The notes under the pieces: generated by a model
What the model saw: only the letters and a program-made list of their open reading frames with translations
The model's database searches: none
Told to the model about the DNA's origin: nothing
Assembly (NCBI RefSeq): GCF_017939745.1
Contig: NZ_JAGKQQ010000001.1
Location: 1,984,001-2,048,000, forward strand
Length of the DNA: 64,000 nt
From: Gemmata palustris
GTDB lineage: Bacteria > Planctomycetota > Planctomycetia > Gemmatales > Gemmataceae
Direction of reading: 5' to 3'
Translations under genes and position numbers: made by a program
Shown here: piece by piece, positions 52,453 through 61,043 of the stretch
Position numbering within the stretch: the first letter of the stretch is position 1
Layout: every line of letters begins with the position of its first letter

Positions 52453-54633
52453 TCACTCCTTGTAGAACCGCGTACTCTCTTCCTTGACCACCGGCGTGCG
52501 GACCTGGTCGCAGGTGAGTTGCACCCGGAACCGCTGGTCGCCGGCCGCGGCCCCGCGGACCCGCACGCGGTACACCGTCTCGCCCTTCACCGCGAGCGTC
52601 GGGATCGGCTCGAACACCAGTGTCTGCCCGGTGGCCTTCGCCTGGGTCGGGCCGTTCGAGTTCGTGAACGTGGTCCCGTCGGCGAGGGCGGCCATGATTT
52701 GCACGTTGGTGCAAGCCCCGGTGCCCTGGTTCATGATCCGGATCTCGTAGACCGCTTCCTTGCCGACCTCGACCGGGTTCTCGAGCCCCGCCACATCGAA
52801 CCGCAGCGCGGCCACGCCCTCGGCCTTGATCGCGGTATCGGCTTTCGCCTCTAACACACGCCCGGCCCGGACCGCAACGCCACCCGCGGGGGCCACGCCG
52901 CCCGGTTGCACCTCCGGCGCGGCCGTCGCCGTGGTCCGCAGCGCCACGTCACCCGCGGCCCCGGCCCGCAACTTGATGCCGACGGCCTTGGTGCCGCCCG
53001 CGGCCAGCCCGCTCAGCTTCCAGCTCACGACCCGGTTGGTCGCGTTGAACGTGCCGCTGTCGCTGGCCTGGACGAAGTCGAAGCCGTCCGGCAGCACGGA
53101 GTAAACCGTGATCGCGTCCGTCGCGGCGGTGCCCGGGTTCGAGAACTTGATTTCGTAGGTCGGCTCGGCCCGGACGAGGCACTTCGCCGGACCCGATTGC
53201 GCGATCTGGAGCAGCGGTTCGACCACGTTCACGGACGCCCTCGCAGTCGCTTCCGGGCTACCCTCGGCCGCCACAGTCACCTGACACGACTGCAAGCCGG
53301 ACTTGAGCGCGCTCAGCGGCAGGTCCACCGTCCGCGATTCGCCCGCGGGCAGGCTCGCGAGTTTGGTCACGAGTTCTTTACCCTGGTCGCGGTAGTCCAA
53401 CCCGTCCGACAGGAGCGCTTTGAACACCATCTGCTGCGCGGGGCCGGTCCCGGAGTTCGTGACCTTGATCTTGAACAACGGCTCTTCGCCCGCACGAGCC
53501 ACTTCGGGGCACCCGACGGTCACCGCGAGGCGCGGGCGGGTCACTTTGGTCTTCGCATCAACGGACGCGGAGTACGTCACGGATGCGCGGCTGCGGAGTT
53601 CGCCCTCTTCGGTCGGTCGCACCCGCACGGCGATCCGCTTTTCGGTGGCGCCATCCATCGAGCCGAGCGCCCACACCAGTTTGTCGCCGCTCACTTCGGC
53701 GGGCGGATCACTGCCGACGTACTGGGCACCGGCCGGGATGTCGTCCTCCACGCGGACGTTCTGCACGACGACGTTGCCCGAGTTGCGGATCACGATCTCG
53801 TAGCGCCATTCCGAGTTGAACACCACGGACTCGGGGCAGACCGCGTCAATGGTCACGCTCTGCGACACGCGGCTCGGGAGCGGCGCGCCGGTGGGCGCGG
53901 CGGACACGCTCGGCACACTCGGTCCCGGGGGAACGAGCGGCACAATTCCCGGAGCGGGGATCGGCTTGGTCCCGCCACCCGGCGGGGCGATCGGCGTTGA
54001 CGGGAACGCGGGCAGCCCGGGCGGAACGGTCGGCGGCGCAACTGCGCCCGGCGGCGCGATTCCCCCCGGCGCCGGCGGCACCGGAACGAACGGCGGGGCC
54101 GACGGTGCGAGCGGAGTACCGCCCGGGGCCGGCGGAACGGCAGGCCCACCGAGCGCGGGCGGCGGGGCGAACTTGTTGTCCCCCGGCTCGACGCTCAGGC
54201 TCGGCGGCGGGAGCGGCCGGGCCAGAGGGGTGCCCGCGCCGGGCAGGTCCATGCTCGGGGCCGGGATGTCAAATCCCCCGGCGGGGCGGATCGGATCGGC
54301 CCCCGCGATGCCGGGGCGCGGCCGATTCACGGGCTGACTGCCCGCCGGGTAACCATTCTGCGGTTGACCGCCGGGAGCCGGGTAAGAGCCGCCCGCGGGT
54401 CGCGCTCCCCCCGGGTTCCCGCTACCGAGGCCCGCGGCGGGCGAGGGAATGGGCTGGTTCGAGTTCGGCGTCCACTCGTTGTAGGGGCGCGTCGTTGCCG
54501 GAAGCGTGCCGCTGGCCGGCACCACTTTGGGCTGCGTGTACCCGCTGCTCGGTTGCTGCGCCACCACCGTCCCCAGCACGGCGAGCCCCGCGACCGCAAC
54601 AGCGGCCGCGAGCACAATCGGTCGTTTACGCAC
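52453..54633 (-). CDS. Exported protein with DUF11 repeats
   Basis: The 726-residue protein has a signal peptide (RKRPIVLAAAVAVAGLAVLG). A Pro/Gly/Ala-rich linker of ~230 residues follows. The rest is four or five DUF11 Ig-like repeats, each with a pattern such as VVFNSEWRYEIVIRNSGNVV, LFKIKVTNSGTGPAQQMVFK, PTYEIKFSNPGTAATDAITV and AVYEIRIMNQGTGACTNVQI. In this family the repeats are adhesive or structural domains of outer-envelope proteins. Planctomycetes have very large numbers of them. No enzyme motif was seen. The start at 54633 has no strong ribosome-binding site, but the signal peptide fits. Confidence 0.85.
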   Translation of the reverse strand: MRKRPIVLAAAVAVAGLAVLGTVVAQQPSSGYTQPKVVPASGTLPATTRPYNEWTPNSNQPIPSPAAGLGSGNPGGARPAGGSYPAPGGQPQNGYPAGSQPVNRPRPGIAGADPIRPAGGFDIPAPSMDLPGAGTPLARPLPPPSLSVEPGDNKFAPPPALGGPAVPPAPGGTPLAPSAPPFVPVPPAPGGIAPPGAVAPPTVPPGLPAFPSTPIAPPGGGTKPIPAPGIVPLVPPGPSVPSVSAAPTGAPLPSRVSQSVTIDAVCPESVVFNSEWRYEIVIRNSGNVVVQNVRVEDDIPAGAQYVGSDPPAEVSGDKLVWALGSMDGATEKRIAVRVRPTEEGELRSRASVTYSASVDAKTKVTRPRLAVTVGCPEVARAGEEPLFKIKVTNSGTGPAQQMVFKALLSDGLDYRDQGKELVTKLASLPAGESRTVDLPLSALKSGLQSCQVTVAAEGSPEATARASVNVVEPLLQIAQSGPAKCLVRAEPTYEIKFSNPGTAATDAITVYSVLPDGFDFVQASDSGTFNATNRVVSWKLSGLAAGGTKAVGIKLRAGAAGDVALRTTATAAPEVQPGGVAPAGGVAVRAGRVLEAKADTAIKAEGVAALRFDVAGLENPVEVGKEAVYEIRIMNQGTGACTNVQIMAALADGTTFTNSNGPTQAKATGQTLVFEPIPTLAVKGETVYRVRVRGAAAGDQRFRVQLTCDQVRTPVVKEESTRFYKE

Positions 54634-54753
54634 GGCCTACTCCCCCTCGACAGGTCGATCCGTTTCTCAACGCCGGCGCGCCGGCCCGACATCGAATTCG
54701 CGGCTCCCCCCGGAGCCGCGCCCGATCGTGATCCCTTCCCCTTCCGCGCCGGG

Positions 54754-55083
54754 CTAGGCCGGCGGCGGGTACTTGATCGCGTTCTTCGTCATCTTCGCCG
54801 CGATCGCCTCGGACAAATCGATCCCGGTGTGAGCGCTGAGCAAGAACACGATGTTCGCGATGTCCGCCAGTTCGTCCGCGACCGCTTCGCGCGTGGCCGG
54901 GTCCGCAGCCACGGCGACCGACTCCTCGGGCGTCAGCCAGCGGAGGATGTCGCACAACTCACCGACCTCGCTCGCGAGGGCCATCGCGAGGTTCTTCGGC
55001 GTGTGGTACGGCTCCCACCCGCGCACGGTGGCGAACCTCCGAATACCGTCTTTGAGCGATTCCACCGAAGTGGTCGCGTCCAT
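54754..55083 (-). CDS. MazG-like nucleotide pyrophosphohydrolase
   Basis: The 109-residue protein has the all-alpha NTP pyrophosphatase fold of the MazG-like/dCTPase (RS21-C6) group. The first metal-binding motif is ALASEVGELCDILRWL (ExxE12-28ExxD type), and the second is AVADELADIANIVFLL. These positions bind Mg2+ and hydrolyse dNTP to dNMP and PPi. The size fits the one-domain housecleaning enzymes. The substrate is not fixed by the sequence. It is divergent to the GT2 gene at 55390 and lies upstream of the DUF11 gene on the same strand. Confidence 0.85.
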   Translation of the reverse strand: MDATTSVESLKDGIRRFATVRGWEPYHTPKNLAMALASEVGELCDILRWLTPEESVAVAADPATREAVADELADIANIVFLLSAHTGIDLSEAIAAKMTKNAIKYPPPA

Positions 55084-55389
55084 TGTGCCCCCTCCGGCCC
55101 TGTCAGCAGAGCGTCTCGCGGACCGGGGCGTTTCGGACTCGTGTTTGTTTGGCGCGGCTACCGGTCGTTTCCCCCGTCGGCGGCCGCCCGTTTTCGGCCA
55201 CGAGGTATAGCGGCACCGCGCCGTGTGTCAACAGAAGATGGAACGAAATGTACCACGCGCTCGTTGACACTCACGGTTCTAGGGACGAACCGCGAGGCAA
55301 CGAGCGCCCGCCAAAAAACGACTTGCTCTCGTCGCGACGCACCGGTATGGCCCGCGCTGAACCAAAATATCCTTAATCGTCGGTGAGGC
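55084..55389. other. 306-bp divergent promoter region
   Basis: It lies between the minus-strand MazG-like gene and the plus-strand GT2 gene and should contain promoters for both. I saw no clear hairpin, repeat or open frame with coding character. Confidence 0.5.
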
Positions 55390-56472
55390 ATGGTCGCTAC
55401 GACCGGGCTTCTGGCGTGCCTCGTCCTGGCGACGGTGGCGTGCCTGGGCTATCTCGTCCCCACGCTCGCCGGGCTCTGGCGCCGGCGCGAGCGATCGCGC
55501 GCGCCGACCAACACTTTCACCATCCTGGTCCCCGCACACAACGAAGAGCACGCGCTTCCGCGGACACTGCGAAGTTTGGCGATCCTCGATTATCCGCAGG
55601 AACTGGTGCGGGTCTGCGTGGTCGCGGACAACTGCACGGACGGCACCGCAACGGTCGCGCGCGAAGCCGGAGTTACGTGCTTCGTTCGGCTCGACCTCGC
55701 GGAGCGCGGAAAGGGGTACGCGCTCGCCTTTGGACTGGAGCGCGTACTGAGGGGGGCGCCGGACGTTGTGCTTATTCTCGATGCGGACTGCACGCTGAAC
55801 CGCAATGCACTTCAAGCACTCGACGCAACGTTCACGACCGGCGCGGAAGCGGCACAAGTGGCCGTGCGGTCCCGGAACGCGGACGACGGGCCGGCCGGGT
55901 TCGTCGCGGCCGTGGGTGCGGCGTTCGATGATTCCATCGCCGCGGGCTGGGACCGGCTCGGCTTTTCGGTCCCACTTCGCGGAACCGGAATGGTGTTTCG
56001 CCGCAGTGTGTTGGCGCGCGTGCCGTGGGATGCGTTCGGCGCAACAGAAGATGCCGAATACTCGCAGCGGCTGAGATCCGCGGGCGTTCGCGTGCGCTAC
56101 TGCGGCGGCGCGGAAGTGGCGTGTGAAGCGCCGCCGTCGGTCGCGGATTTGTGCCAACAGCGCCGGCGCTGGCGCGGGGCCGGGCTGCTCGCGAGCAAGC
56201 CGCTTGTACTGGCGCATCTCGCGCTCACGGCGGCGGTCGGTCTCGCGTGCGGCTTCGTCTTATGGCCGGCCGTGCTCGTATCCGTGATCGTGATGCTGTA
56301 CTTACGCGCGATGTGGGTCGTGGGGCTATCGCGCAAGCGACTCGGGCTGCTACTCCGGTCGCCGTTCGTGGTGGCGCGGTTGGGCTGGGTGACACTGGCA
56401 GGTTTGGTGCGCCGAAGTTCGGGCTGGGAACGCACTCCGCGCCCGCTCGAAGGGACAAGGCGCGCGGCATGA
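55390..56472 (+). CDS. Membrane family 2 glycosyltransferase
   Basis: The 360-residue protein has an N-terminal membrane segment (GLLACLVLATVACLGYLV). The GT-A domain shows FTILVPAHNEEHALPRTLRS, VVADNCTDGTATVARE, the metal-binding DADC in VLILDADCTLN, a TEDAEYSQRL acceptor-site motif, and QQRRRWRGAG (QxxRW). These are the motifs of processive or cellulose-synthase-like GT2 enzymes. Two or more C-terminal helices follow (~270-320). Its stop overlaps the start of the NodB gene (ATGA). A polysaccharide polymerase paired with a deacetylase is the likely role. The product sugar is unknown. Confidence 0.88.
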   Translation: MVATTGLLACLVLATVACLGYLVPTLAGLWRRRERSRAPTNTFTILVPAHNEEHALPRTLRSLAILDYPQELVRVCVVADNCTDGTATVAREAGVTCFVRLDLAERGKGYALAFGLERVLRGAPDVVLILDADCTLNRNALQALDATFTTGAEAAQVAVRSRNADDGPAGFVAAVGAAFDDSIAAGWDRLGFSVPLRGTGMVFRRSVLARVPWDAFGATEDAEYSQRLRSAGVRVRYCGGAEVACEAPPSVADLCQQRRRWRGAGLLASKPLVLAHLALTAAVGLACGFVLWPAVLVSVIVMLYLRAMWVVGLSRKRLGLLLRSPFVVARLGWVTLAGLVRRSSGWERTPRPLEGTRRAA

Positions 56473-57101
56473 CGTTCGCCCGACGCACGAACTGGTTGAA
56501 GCGCGCTGCGCTCGCACCGTTCAGCCGAACCCGCTACGCGGGTTCAGACGTGTGGCTCACGTTCGACGATGGCCCGCACCCCGAACACACCCCCGCGGTG
56601 CTGGACCGACTCGCAGTGTTCGACGTCCGTGCGGCATTCTTCCTGGTCGGCAAGCGCATCGCGGACCCGGCGCTCGTAAAACGCATCACAGCAGCCGGGC
56701 ACACACTGGGGAACCACACGTTCGCTCACACTGTTCCGCGCTGGCGCGACATTCGGGAACCGCGCGCCGACGTGCGGAAGTGCCAAACGCTAGTACCGGG
56801 GGCAACCCTCTTCCGCCCACCGCTCGGCAAACTGAGACCCGGGTCGTGGTTCGCCGCGAAGCGCTTGGGACTGGAGTGCGTGAATTGGTCGCTCGATAGT
56901 GGTGACTGGCAGTGCCGCAGCGAAGCCGATGCGATTCAGTGCGCGCGGGAAGTGCTGGAACTCGTGCGCCCCGGCGACATCGTGCTCTTTCACGACGATC
57001 ACCGCTGGATCGCGCCGATACTCGATGTGGTACTGCCGGCGCTCGCGGCGCATCAGACTTTTCCCAAGACGAGATCGACGACCCAACACCCGCGCACGTG
57101 A
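56469..57101 (+). CDS. Polysaccharide deacetylase (NodB homology, CE4)
   Basis: The 210-residue protein starts at the ATG overlapping the GT2 stop by 4 bp; upstream open frame is antisense-like. Motif 1 is WLTFDDGPHPEHT (catalytic base D and metal D). Motif 2 is LGNHTFAHT (H-x-x-x-H metal ligands). Motif 3 is LFRPPLGKLRPG. Motif 4 is the CVNWSLDSGDWQ region, and the closing motif is GDIVLFHDDHRW. All residues needed for a metal-dependent N-deacetylase are present. No signal peptide is evident, which is unusual for a surface-polysaccharide enzyme. Coupling with the upstream GT2 suggests deacetylation of an N-acetylated polymer. Confidence 0.9.
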   Translation: MTFARRTNWLKRAALAPFSRTRYAGSDVWLTFDDGPHPEHTPAVLDRLAVFDVRAAFFLVGKRIADPALVKRITAAGHTLGNHTFAHTVPRWRDIREPRADVRKCQTLVPGATLFRPPLGKLRPGSWFAAKRLGLECVNWSLDSGDWQCRSEADAIQCAREVLELVRPGDIVLFHDDHRWIAPILDVVLPALAAHQTFPKTRSTTQHPRT

Positions 57102-57149
57102 ACCCTGCTGACGCACGGCGTCGCTTACATCCACAGCGCAAGCACCGCC

Positions 57150-57179
57150 CCACCAGCCGGCTTACGCCGGCCGTTCGCC
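57150..57179 (-). repeat. Lone REP-like unit overlapping the rarA stop
   Basis: On the minus strand the unit begins GGCGAACGGCCGGCG and contains an inner GCCGGC-type stem. It matches one arm of the 62470-62547 inverted repeat with a few changes. It encodes the last residues of RarA (G-E-R-P-A) and supplies its TAA stop at 57162-57164. Confidence 0.7.
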
Positions 57180-58727
57180 CTCTGTCGGCTTCTTCTTCCG
57201 CTTCCGCAGTTCTTCGAGACGCGCTTTGATCTTCCCCTCGTGGCCGCGGTCGGTGGGCTGGTAATACTCCGCGTCCGTTGGGATGTACTCCTGGTCGACC
57301 CACCCGCCCTCGAAGTCGTGGGCGTACTTGTACCCGACCCCGTGACCGAGCGTTTCCTTCGCGCCGCGATAGTTCTTGTCGCGGAGGTGCAACGGAACCG
57401 GGAGCGTGCGGCCCTCTTTCACGTCTTTCGCAGCGGCTTCACCGGCCATGTAACTCGCGTTCGATTTCTGGGCGGTCGCGAGGTAGCAGACCGCGTGCGC
57501 CAAGTTGATTCGGCACTCCGGCAAGCCGACCTTCTCCACCGCGTCCCACGTCGCGTTCGCGAGCACCACCCCGAACGGGTCCGCGTTGCCGACGTCTTCG
57601 GAAGCGAAGATGACCAACCGGCGCGCCACGAACCGCGGATCTTCGCCGCCTTCGAGCATCCGGGCCATCCAGTACAGTGCCGCGTCCGGGTCGCTCCCGC
57701 GGAGGCTCTTGATAAAAGCGGAAGCGGTGTCGTAGTGCGTATCGCCGGTCGGGTCGAACTCGATCACTTTCTGCTGGATGGAATCTTGCGCGAGGGTGAG
57801 GTCGAAGAGGATACCGGGCGCAGAACCTAACCCCCCAACCCCCTTCCCTAAGAAGGAAGGGGGAGCAGAGCCAAGAACAGGTGCGGAACTGTTTTCGGTA
57901 TTAAGCCCCTCTCCGTTTAGGGGAGGGGTTGGGGAGGGGTTGTTCCCCCCCTTCCCTGTCAGGAGGGGGTTGCAGGGGGAACCCGCAGGGGGTTCCCCCT
58001 CACAAGAAGCGAGGGGGGACGGGGGGGTAGGTTTCGCCCGCTCCGGCGCGAGGGCCGACTTCACGCCGATTTCCAGCGCCGTGAGCGCCCGGCGCGCGTC
58101 GCCGTCGCACGTTTCGACCAGGAACGCCAGCGCGTCCTCGGTGATCGTCACGTTCTGTTTGCCCAGTCCGCGTTCTTTGTCTGTGAGGGCGCGGGCAATC
58201 AGCGTGCGGATGTCGTCCCGCGTCAGCGGCTCGAAGCGGAAAATCTGGCTCCGCGACAGGAGCGGCGTGTTAATCGCGAAGAACGGGTTCTGCGTCGTAG
58301 CACCGATGAGAACGATCACGCCGTCTTCCACGTCGGGCAGGAGTACGTCCTGTTGCGCGCGGTTGAAGCGGTGGATCTCGTCGAGAAACAGGATGGTGCG
58401 CTCGCCGAGTTCTTCGAGGTGACTGCGCGCCTCCGCGAGCAACTCGCGCACTTCCTTGATCCCGGCCGCGACCGCGTTCAGCGGCTTGAACCGGCTCTTG
58501 GTGTGGTTCGCGATGACGTGCGCGAGGGCGGTTTTGCCGCACCCGGGCGGGCCGTAGAAGATGAGTGAGTTCAGCCGGTCCGCGAGGAGCATGCGCCGGA
58601 GCAGTTTGCCCGGCCCGAGGAAGTGACTTTGCCCGACGTACTCGTCGAGCGTGCGCGGGCGCATCCGCGCGGCGAGCGGCCGCGCACGCAAACGGTTCTC
58701 TTCGCGCAGGTCGTCAAAAAGGTCCAC
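57162..58727 (-). CDS. rarA: Replication-associated recombination protein A (RarA/MgsA AAA+ ATPase)
   Basis: The 521-residue protein is a clamp-loader-like AAA+ ATPase acting at stalled forks. N-terminal landmarks are LAARMRPRTLDEYVGQSHFLG, Walker A GPPGCGKTALA (~59-68), Walker B ILFLDEIHRFNRAQQD, and sensor 1 GATTQNPFF. The C-terminal MgsA domain shows SAFIKSLRGSDPDAALYWMA, RRLVIFASEDVGNADP and PVPLHLRDKN. Family members are ~440 residues. The excess is an insert at ~230-303 between AAA+ lid and MgsA domain, encoded by a G/C-tract repeat at about 57818-58040. The extreme C-terminus comes from a REP-like unit. Both should sit outside the catalytic core, so function may be intact. Confidence 0.92.
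   Translation of the reverse strand: MDLFDDLREENRLRARPLAARMRPRTLDEYVGQSHFLGPGKLLRRMLLADRLNSLIFYGPPGCGKTALAHVIANHTKSRFKPLNAVAAGIKEVRELLAEARSHLEELGERTILFLDEIHRFNRAQQDVLLPDVEDGVIVLIGATTQNPFFAINTPLLSRSQIFRFEPLTRDDIRTLIARALTDKERGLGKQNVTITEDALAFLVETCDGDARRALTALEIGVKSALAPERAKPTPPSPLASCEGEPPAGSPCNPLLTGKGGNNPSPTPPLNGEGLNTENSSAPVLGSAPPSFLGKGVGGLGSAPGILFDLTLAQDSIQQKVIEFDPTGDTHYDTASAFIKSLRGSDPDAALYWMARMLEGGEDPRFVARRLVIFASEDVGNADPFGVVLANATWDAVEKVGLPECRINLAHAVCYLATAQKSNASYMAGEAAAKDVKEGRTLPVPLHLRDKNYRGAKETLGHGVGYKYAHDFEGGWVDQEYIPTDAEYYQPTDRGHEGKIKARLEELRKRKKKPTEGERPA
57818..58040. repeat. In-frame G/C-tract stem-loop array inserted in rarA
   Basis: The array holds at least four hairpins. The clearest are CCCCCTTCC/GGAAGGGGG (57839-57863), CCCCTCTCC/GGGGAGGGG (~57906-57930), CCCCCTTCCC with GGAGGGGG (~57945-57970) and GGGGGAACCC/GGGTTCCCCC (~57975-58002). 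It encodes P/G/S-rich residues such as NPSPTPPLNGEGL and PPSFLGKGVGGLG without a stop. Similar G/C-tract arrays are dispersed repeats in many high-GC genomes. Confidence 0.8.
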
Positions 58728-58796
58728 AACGGGTCTCCGAGTTTCGGGAGACCGTTATGTTACCGTGGGGTACAGAGTTACACCAGCCGAGGTGAA

Positions 58797-60200
58797 TCAG
58801 CGCCCGAACGCGAGCCAGCCGATCAGCACCCCCGCCACGAGCATCGCGAACGCGAGGCCGGCCACGAGCGCCATCGTACCGCGCCCCGCGCGCGGCACGG
58901 GTACCGGCACGAGCAGCGGATCTGCGGGAACGGTGCGAACGGGGACCGACACGGGCGCGGGCGTTCGCGAACGGGCGGTTTCGGCACCGGAGAGGGCGAT
59001 CGTGGCCTTCCCCGTATCGGAAAAATCCAGTTCGCCCGAATCGCTCGGTTCCGTGCCCAGCGGGACCAGCCGGATGCGCTGTGAGCTGCCGGACGAGGAC
59101 CACCCCCCGAGCACGGATTGTCGGTCCGCGGATTGCCCGATCTTCGTCCGCGAGAGGCCCGCCACAACGTGCGAGCTGTGGCCCGCCCACGGCACGAGAG
59201 CGGCAATCACTTCCGCGGCCGTCGGGTACCGGTCGGCCGCCTTCTTCGCGAGCATCCGCGCGACCACCTCGGTCAACCCCGTCGGCAGGTCCGGCTTCAG
59301 CCCGGCGAGGGGGGGCACGTCCTTCATTTGGTGCTGCATCAGCTTTTGGGTCGTGTTCCCGTCGAACGGCGTCTTGCCCGCGAGCAGCGTGAACAGCGTG
59401 GCACCCAGGCTGTAAATGTCCGCCCGGCCGTCGATGTTCGGGCAGTTGATCGCCTGCTCGGGGGAGATGAAATCGGCGGTCCCCACCACCGCGCCCCGGT
59501 CGAGTACCTCCGTCAGCTTGTCCTCGTCGCTCCCGGACCGCGCCAGCCCCATGTCCAGCACCTTCACTACGCCGAACCGGTCGCGGATCAGGTTCGCGGG
59601 CTTGATGTCGCGGTGAATGAACCCGCGCTCGTGTGCGTGCTGGAGCCCGGACGCGGCCTGGGAAACGTATTCGGCCGCGACCTCGGGCGGCACGCTCCCG
59701 TCCCGGTCGAGCGTTTCCTGGAGCGTCTCGCCGTCCACGAACTCCATCACGAGGTACGGCGTCTCGTTGTGCCGGGCCACGTCGAAAACTCGGACAATGT
59801 TCGGGTGATCGAGAGCCGCCGCGGCGCGGGCTTCCCGCAGGAACCGCTCCGTGGCGAGCTGCTGGGCCTCCCCACGCACCGGCGCGAGTACCTTGAGCGC
59901 CACCTTGCGGTTCAGTTCCAGGTGCTCGCCCAGGTACACAGCGCCCATGCCCCCGCGCCCGAGCAGATCCTGAATCACATACGGCCCGATGCGGAAGCCC
60001 TTGTACCGCCCGGCCAGCAGTTGTGTGCTTTGGAATTTGGTGAGAAAGTTCTTTTGAATCAGCGCGCCCGCGGCCTGGCGCGGGTCCACAGAAAGCGATT
60101 CCGGCCCGGGGAGCGCGAGGAGACGCGCCGTCGGGAGCAGGTTGCTCTTCTTGATGAGGTCGAGCAGATCGGTTGTAGAAACCGGGGCAATGGCTGCCAT
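58797..60200 (-). CDS. Membrane Ser/Thr protein kinase (PknB-like)
   Basis: The 467-residue protein has an N-terminal ~70-residue helical region (TTDLLDLIKKSNLLPTARL) seen in planctomycete kinases. The kinase domain starts with the Gly loop LGRGGMGAVYLGE and the Lys in VALKVLAP. The catalytic loop is H196-R-D198-I-K200-P-A-N-L. The DFG position reads DMG (DMGLARSG), a tolerated change in bacterial kinases. A later P-loop-like SPEQA sequence marks the activation segment (GTADFISPEQAIN). A Ser/Thr/Pro-rich juxtamembrane region leads to a C-terminal helix (MALVAGLAFAMLVAGVLIG). There is no large extracellular sensor. It lies between rarA and ubiX. Confidence 0.92.
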   Translation of the reverse strand: MAAIAPVSTTDLLDLIKKSNLLPTARLLALPGPESLSVDPRQAAGALIQKNFLTKFQSTQLLAGRYKGFRIGPYVIQDLLGRGGMGAVYLGEHLELNRKVALKVLAPVRGEAQQLATERFLREARAAAALDHPNIVRVFDVARHNETPYLVMEFVDGETLQETLDRDGSVPPEVAAEYVSQAASGLQHAHERGFIHRDIKPANLIRDRFGVVKVLDMGLARSGSDEDKLTEVLDRGAVVGTADFISPEQAINCPNIDGRADIYSLGATLFTLLAGKTPFDGNTTQKLMQHQMKDVPPLAGLKPDLPTGLTEVVARMLAKKAADRYPTAAEVIAALVPWAGHSSHVVAGLSRTKIGQSADRQSVLGGWSSSGSSQRIRLVPLGTEPSDSGELDFSDTGKATIALSGAETARSRTPAPVSVPVRTVPADPLLVPVPVPRAGRGTMALVAGLAFAMLVAGVLIGWLAFGR

Positions 60201-60324
60201 AGCCCGTCGTTTCCAATGATTTTAGGGGGTGCGACGACCTCGCATGAGGTACGACGAATTGAGCATAGAACAGAAAATCAAAAATGTGCCGAATGTTCGG
60301 ACTATGCCGCAGGAATTTCGGGCG

Positions 60325-60951
60325 CTACTCGTCCACCGGCTCCCCCCAGCGCCGCGAAAGCCCGTGTTCGACCCCTAGTTGGTCGCAGATGCGCCCGACG
60401 ACAAAATCGACCATGTCGCCGAGTCCCCGGGGCCGGGTGTAGAAGGCCGGCATTGCGGGAAGCACCACGGCTCCGGCTTCAGTCACTGCCACCATGTTCT
60501 TCAAAGCGATCAGACCAAGTGGGGTCTCGCGCGGCACCAAAATTAACTTCCGCCGCTCCTTCAGGTGAACGTCCGCGGCGCGGTGAATCAGGTTCTCCGA
60601 AACGCCGTGCGCAACGGCCGCGAGGGTGCCGAGGCTACAGGGACAGATCACCATGCCGCCGGTGAGAAACGACCCGCTCGCGATGCCCGCCCGAAAGTTG
60701 CGAAAGTGATGGTAGTGCAAGCGCGCGAGATCCAGCCCGTCAGCGCGTTCGCCCAGCAGTGCGGCGGGGTCGAACTCGTCCGAGTCGAGTTGAACCGTTG
60801 CGCCGGCTTCCGTTTCCAACACCTCGACCGCGGCCGGGCTGATGGTCAAATGCACGGCACGACCCGCCCGGAGCAGCACTTCCACGAGCCGCAAACCGTA
60901 GGGCGATCCGCTCGCACCTGTGAACGCCACCACCAGATCCGACGCGGCCAT
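60325..60951 (-). CDS. ubiX: Flavin prenyltransferase UbiX
   Basis: The 208-residue protein transfers dimethylallyl from DMAP(P) to FMN to make the prenylated FMN cofactor of UbiD-type decarboxylases. It has the Rossmann-like start VVAFTGASGSPYGLRLVEVLL, the FMN-phosphate loop with GMVICPCSLGTLAAVAHGVS and the prenyl-binding ETPLGLIALKNMVAVTEAGAVVLPAMPAFY. Start choice is the ATG at 60951 after GAGGTGAC; eight codons upstream there is another. No UbiD gene is in the window. It is either part of quinone synthesis or of another prFMN-dependent decarboxylation. Confidence 0.92.
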   Translation of the reverse strand: MAASDLVVAFTGASGSPYGLRLVEVLLRAGRAVHLTISPAAVEVLETEAGATVQLDSDEFDPAALLGERADGLDLARLHYHHFRNFRAGIASGSFLTGGMVICPCSLGTLAAVAHGVSENLIHRAADVHLKERRKLILVPRETPLGLIALKNMVAVTEAGAVVLPAMPAFYTRPRGLGDMVDFVVGRICDQLGVEHGLSRRWGEPVDE

Positions 60952-61043
60952 GAAGTCACCTCGAGAACCGGGCACTCACTTCCAATCCTACCGTTCCCGA
61001 CGCACAATAGTTAACACGCCCCTCAACCGTGCCGGACGAATCC

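Noticed and set aside
57818-58040. CRISPR-like array
   Set aside because: The units are unequal stem-loops without constant repeat length or spacers, and the frame through them is open.
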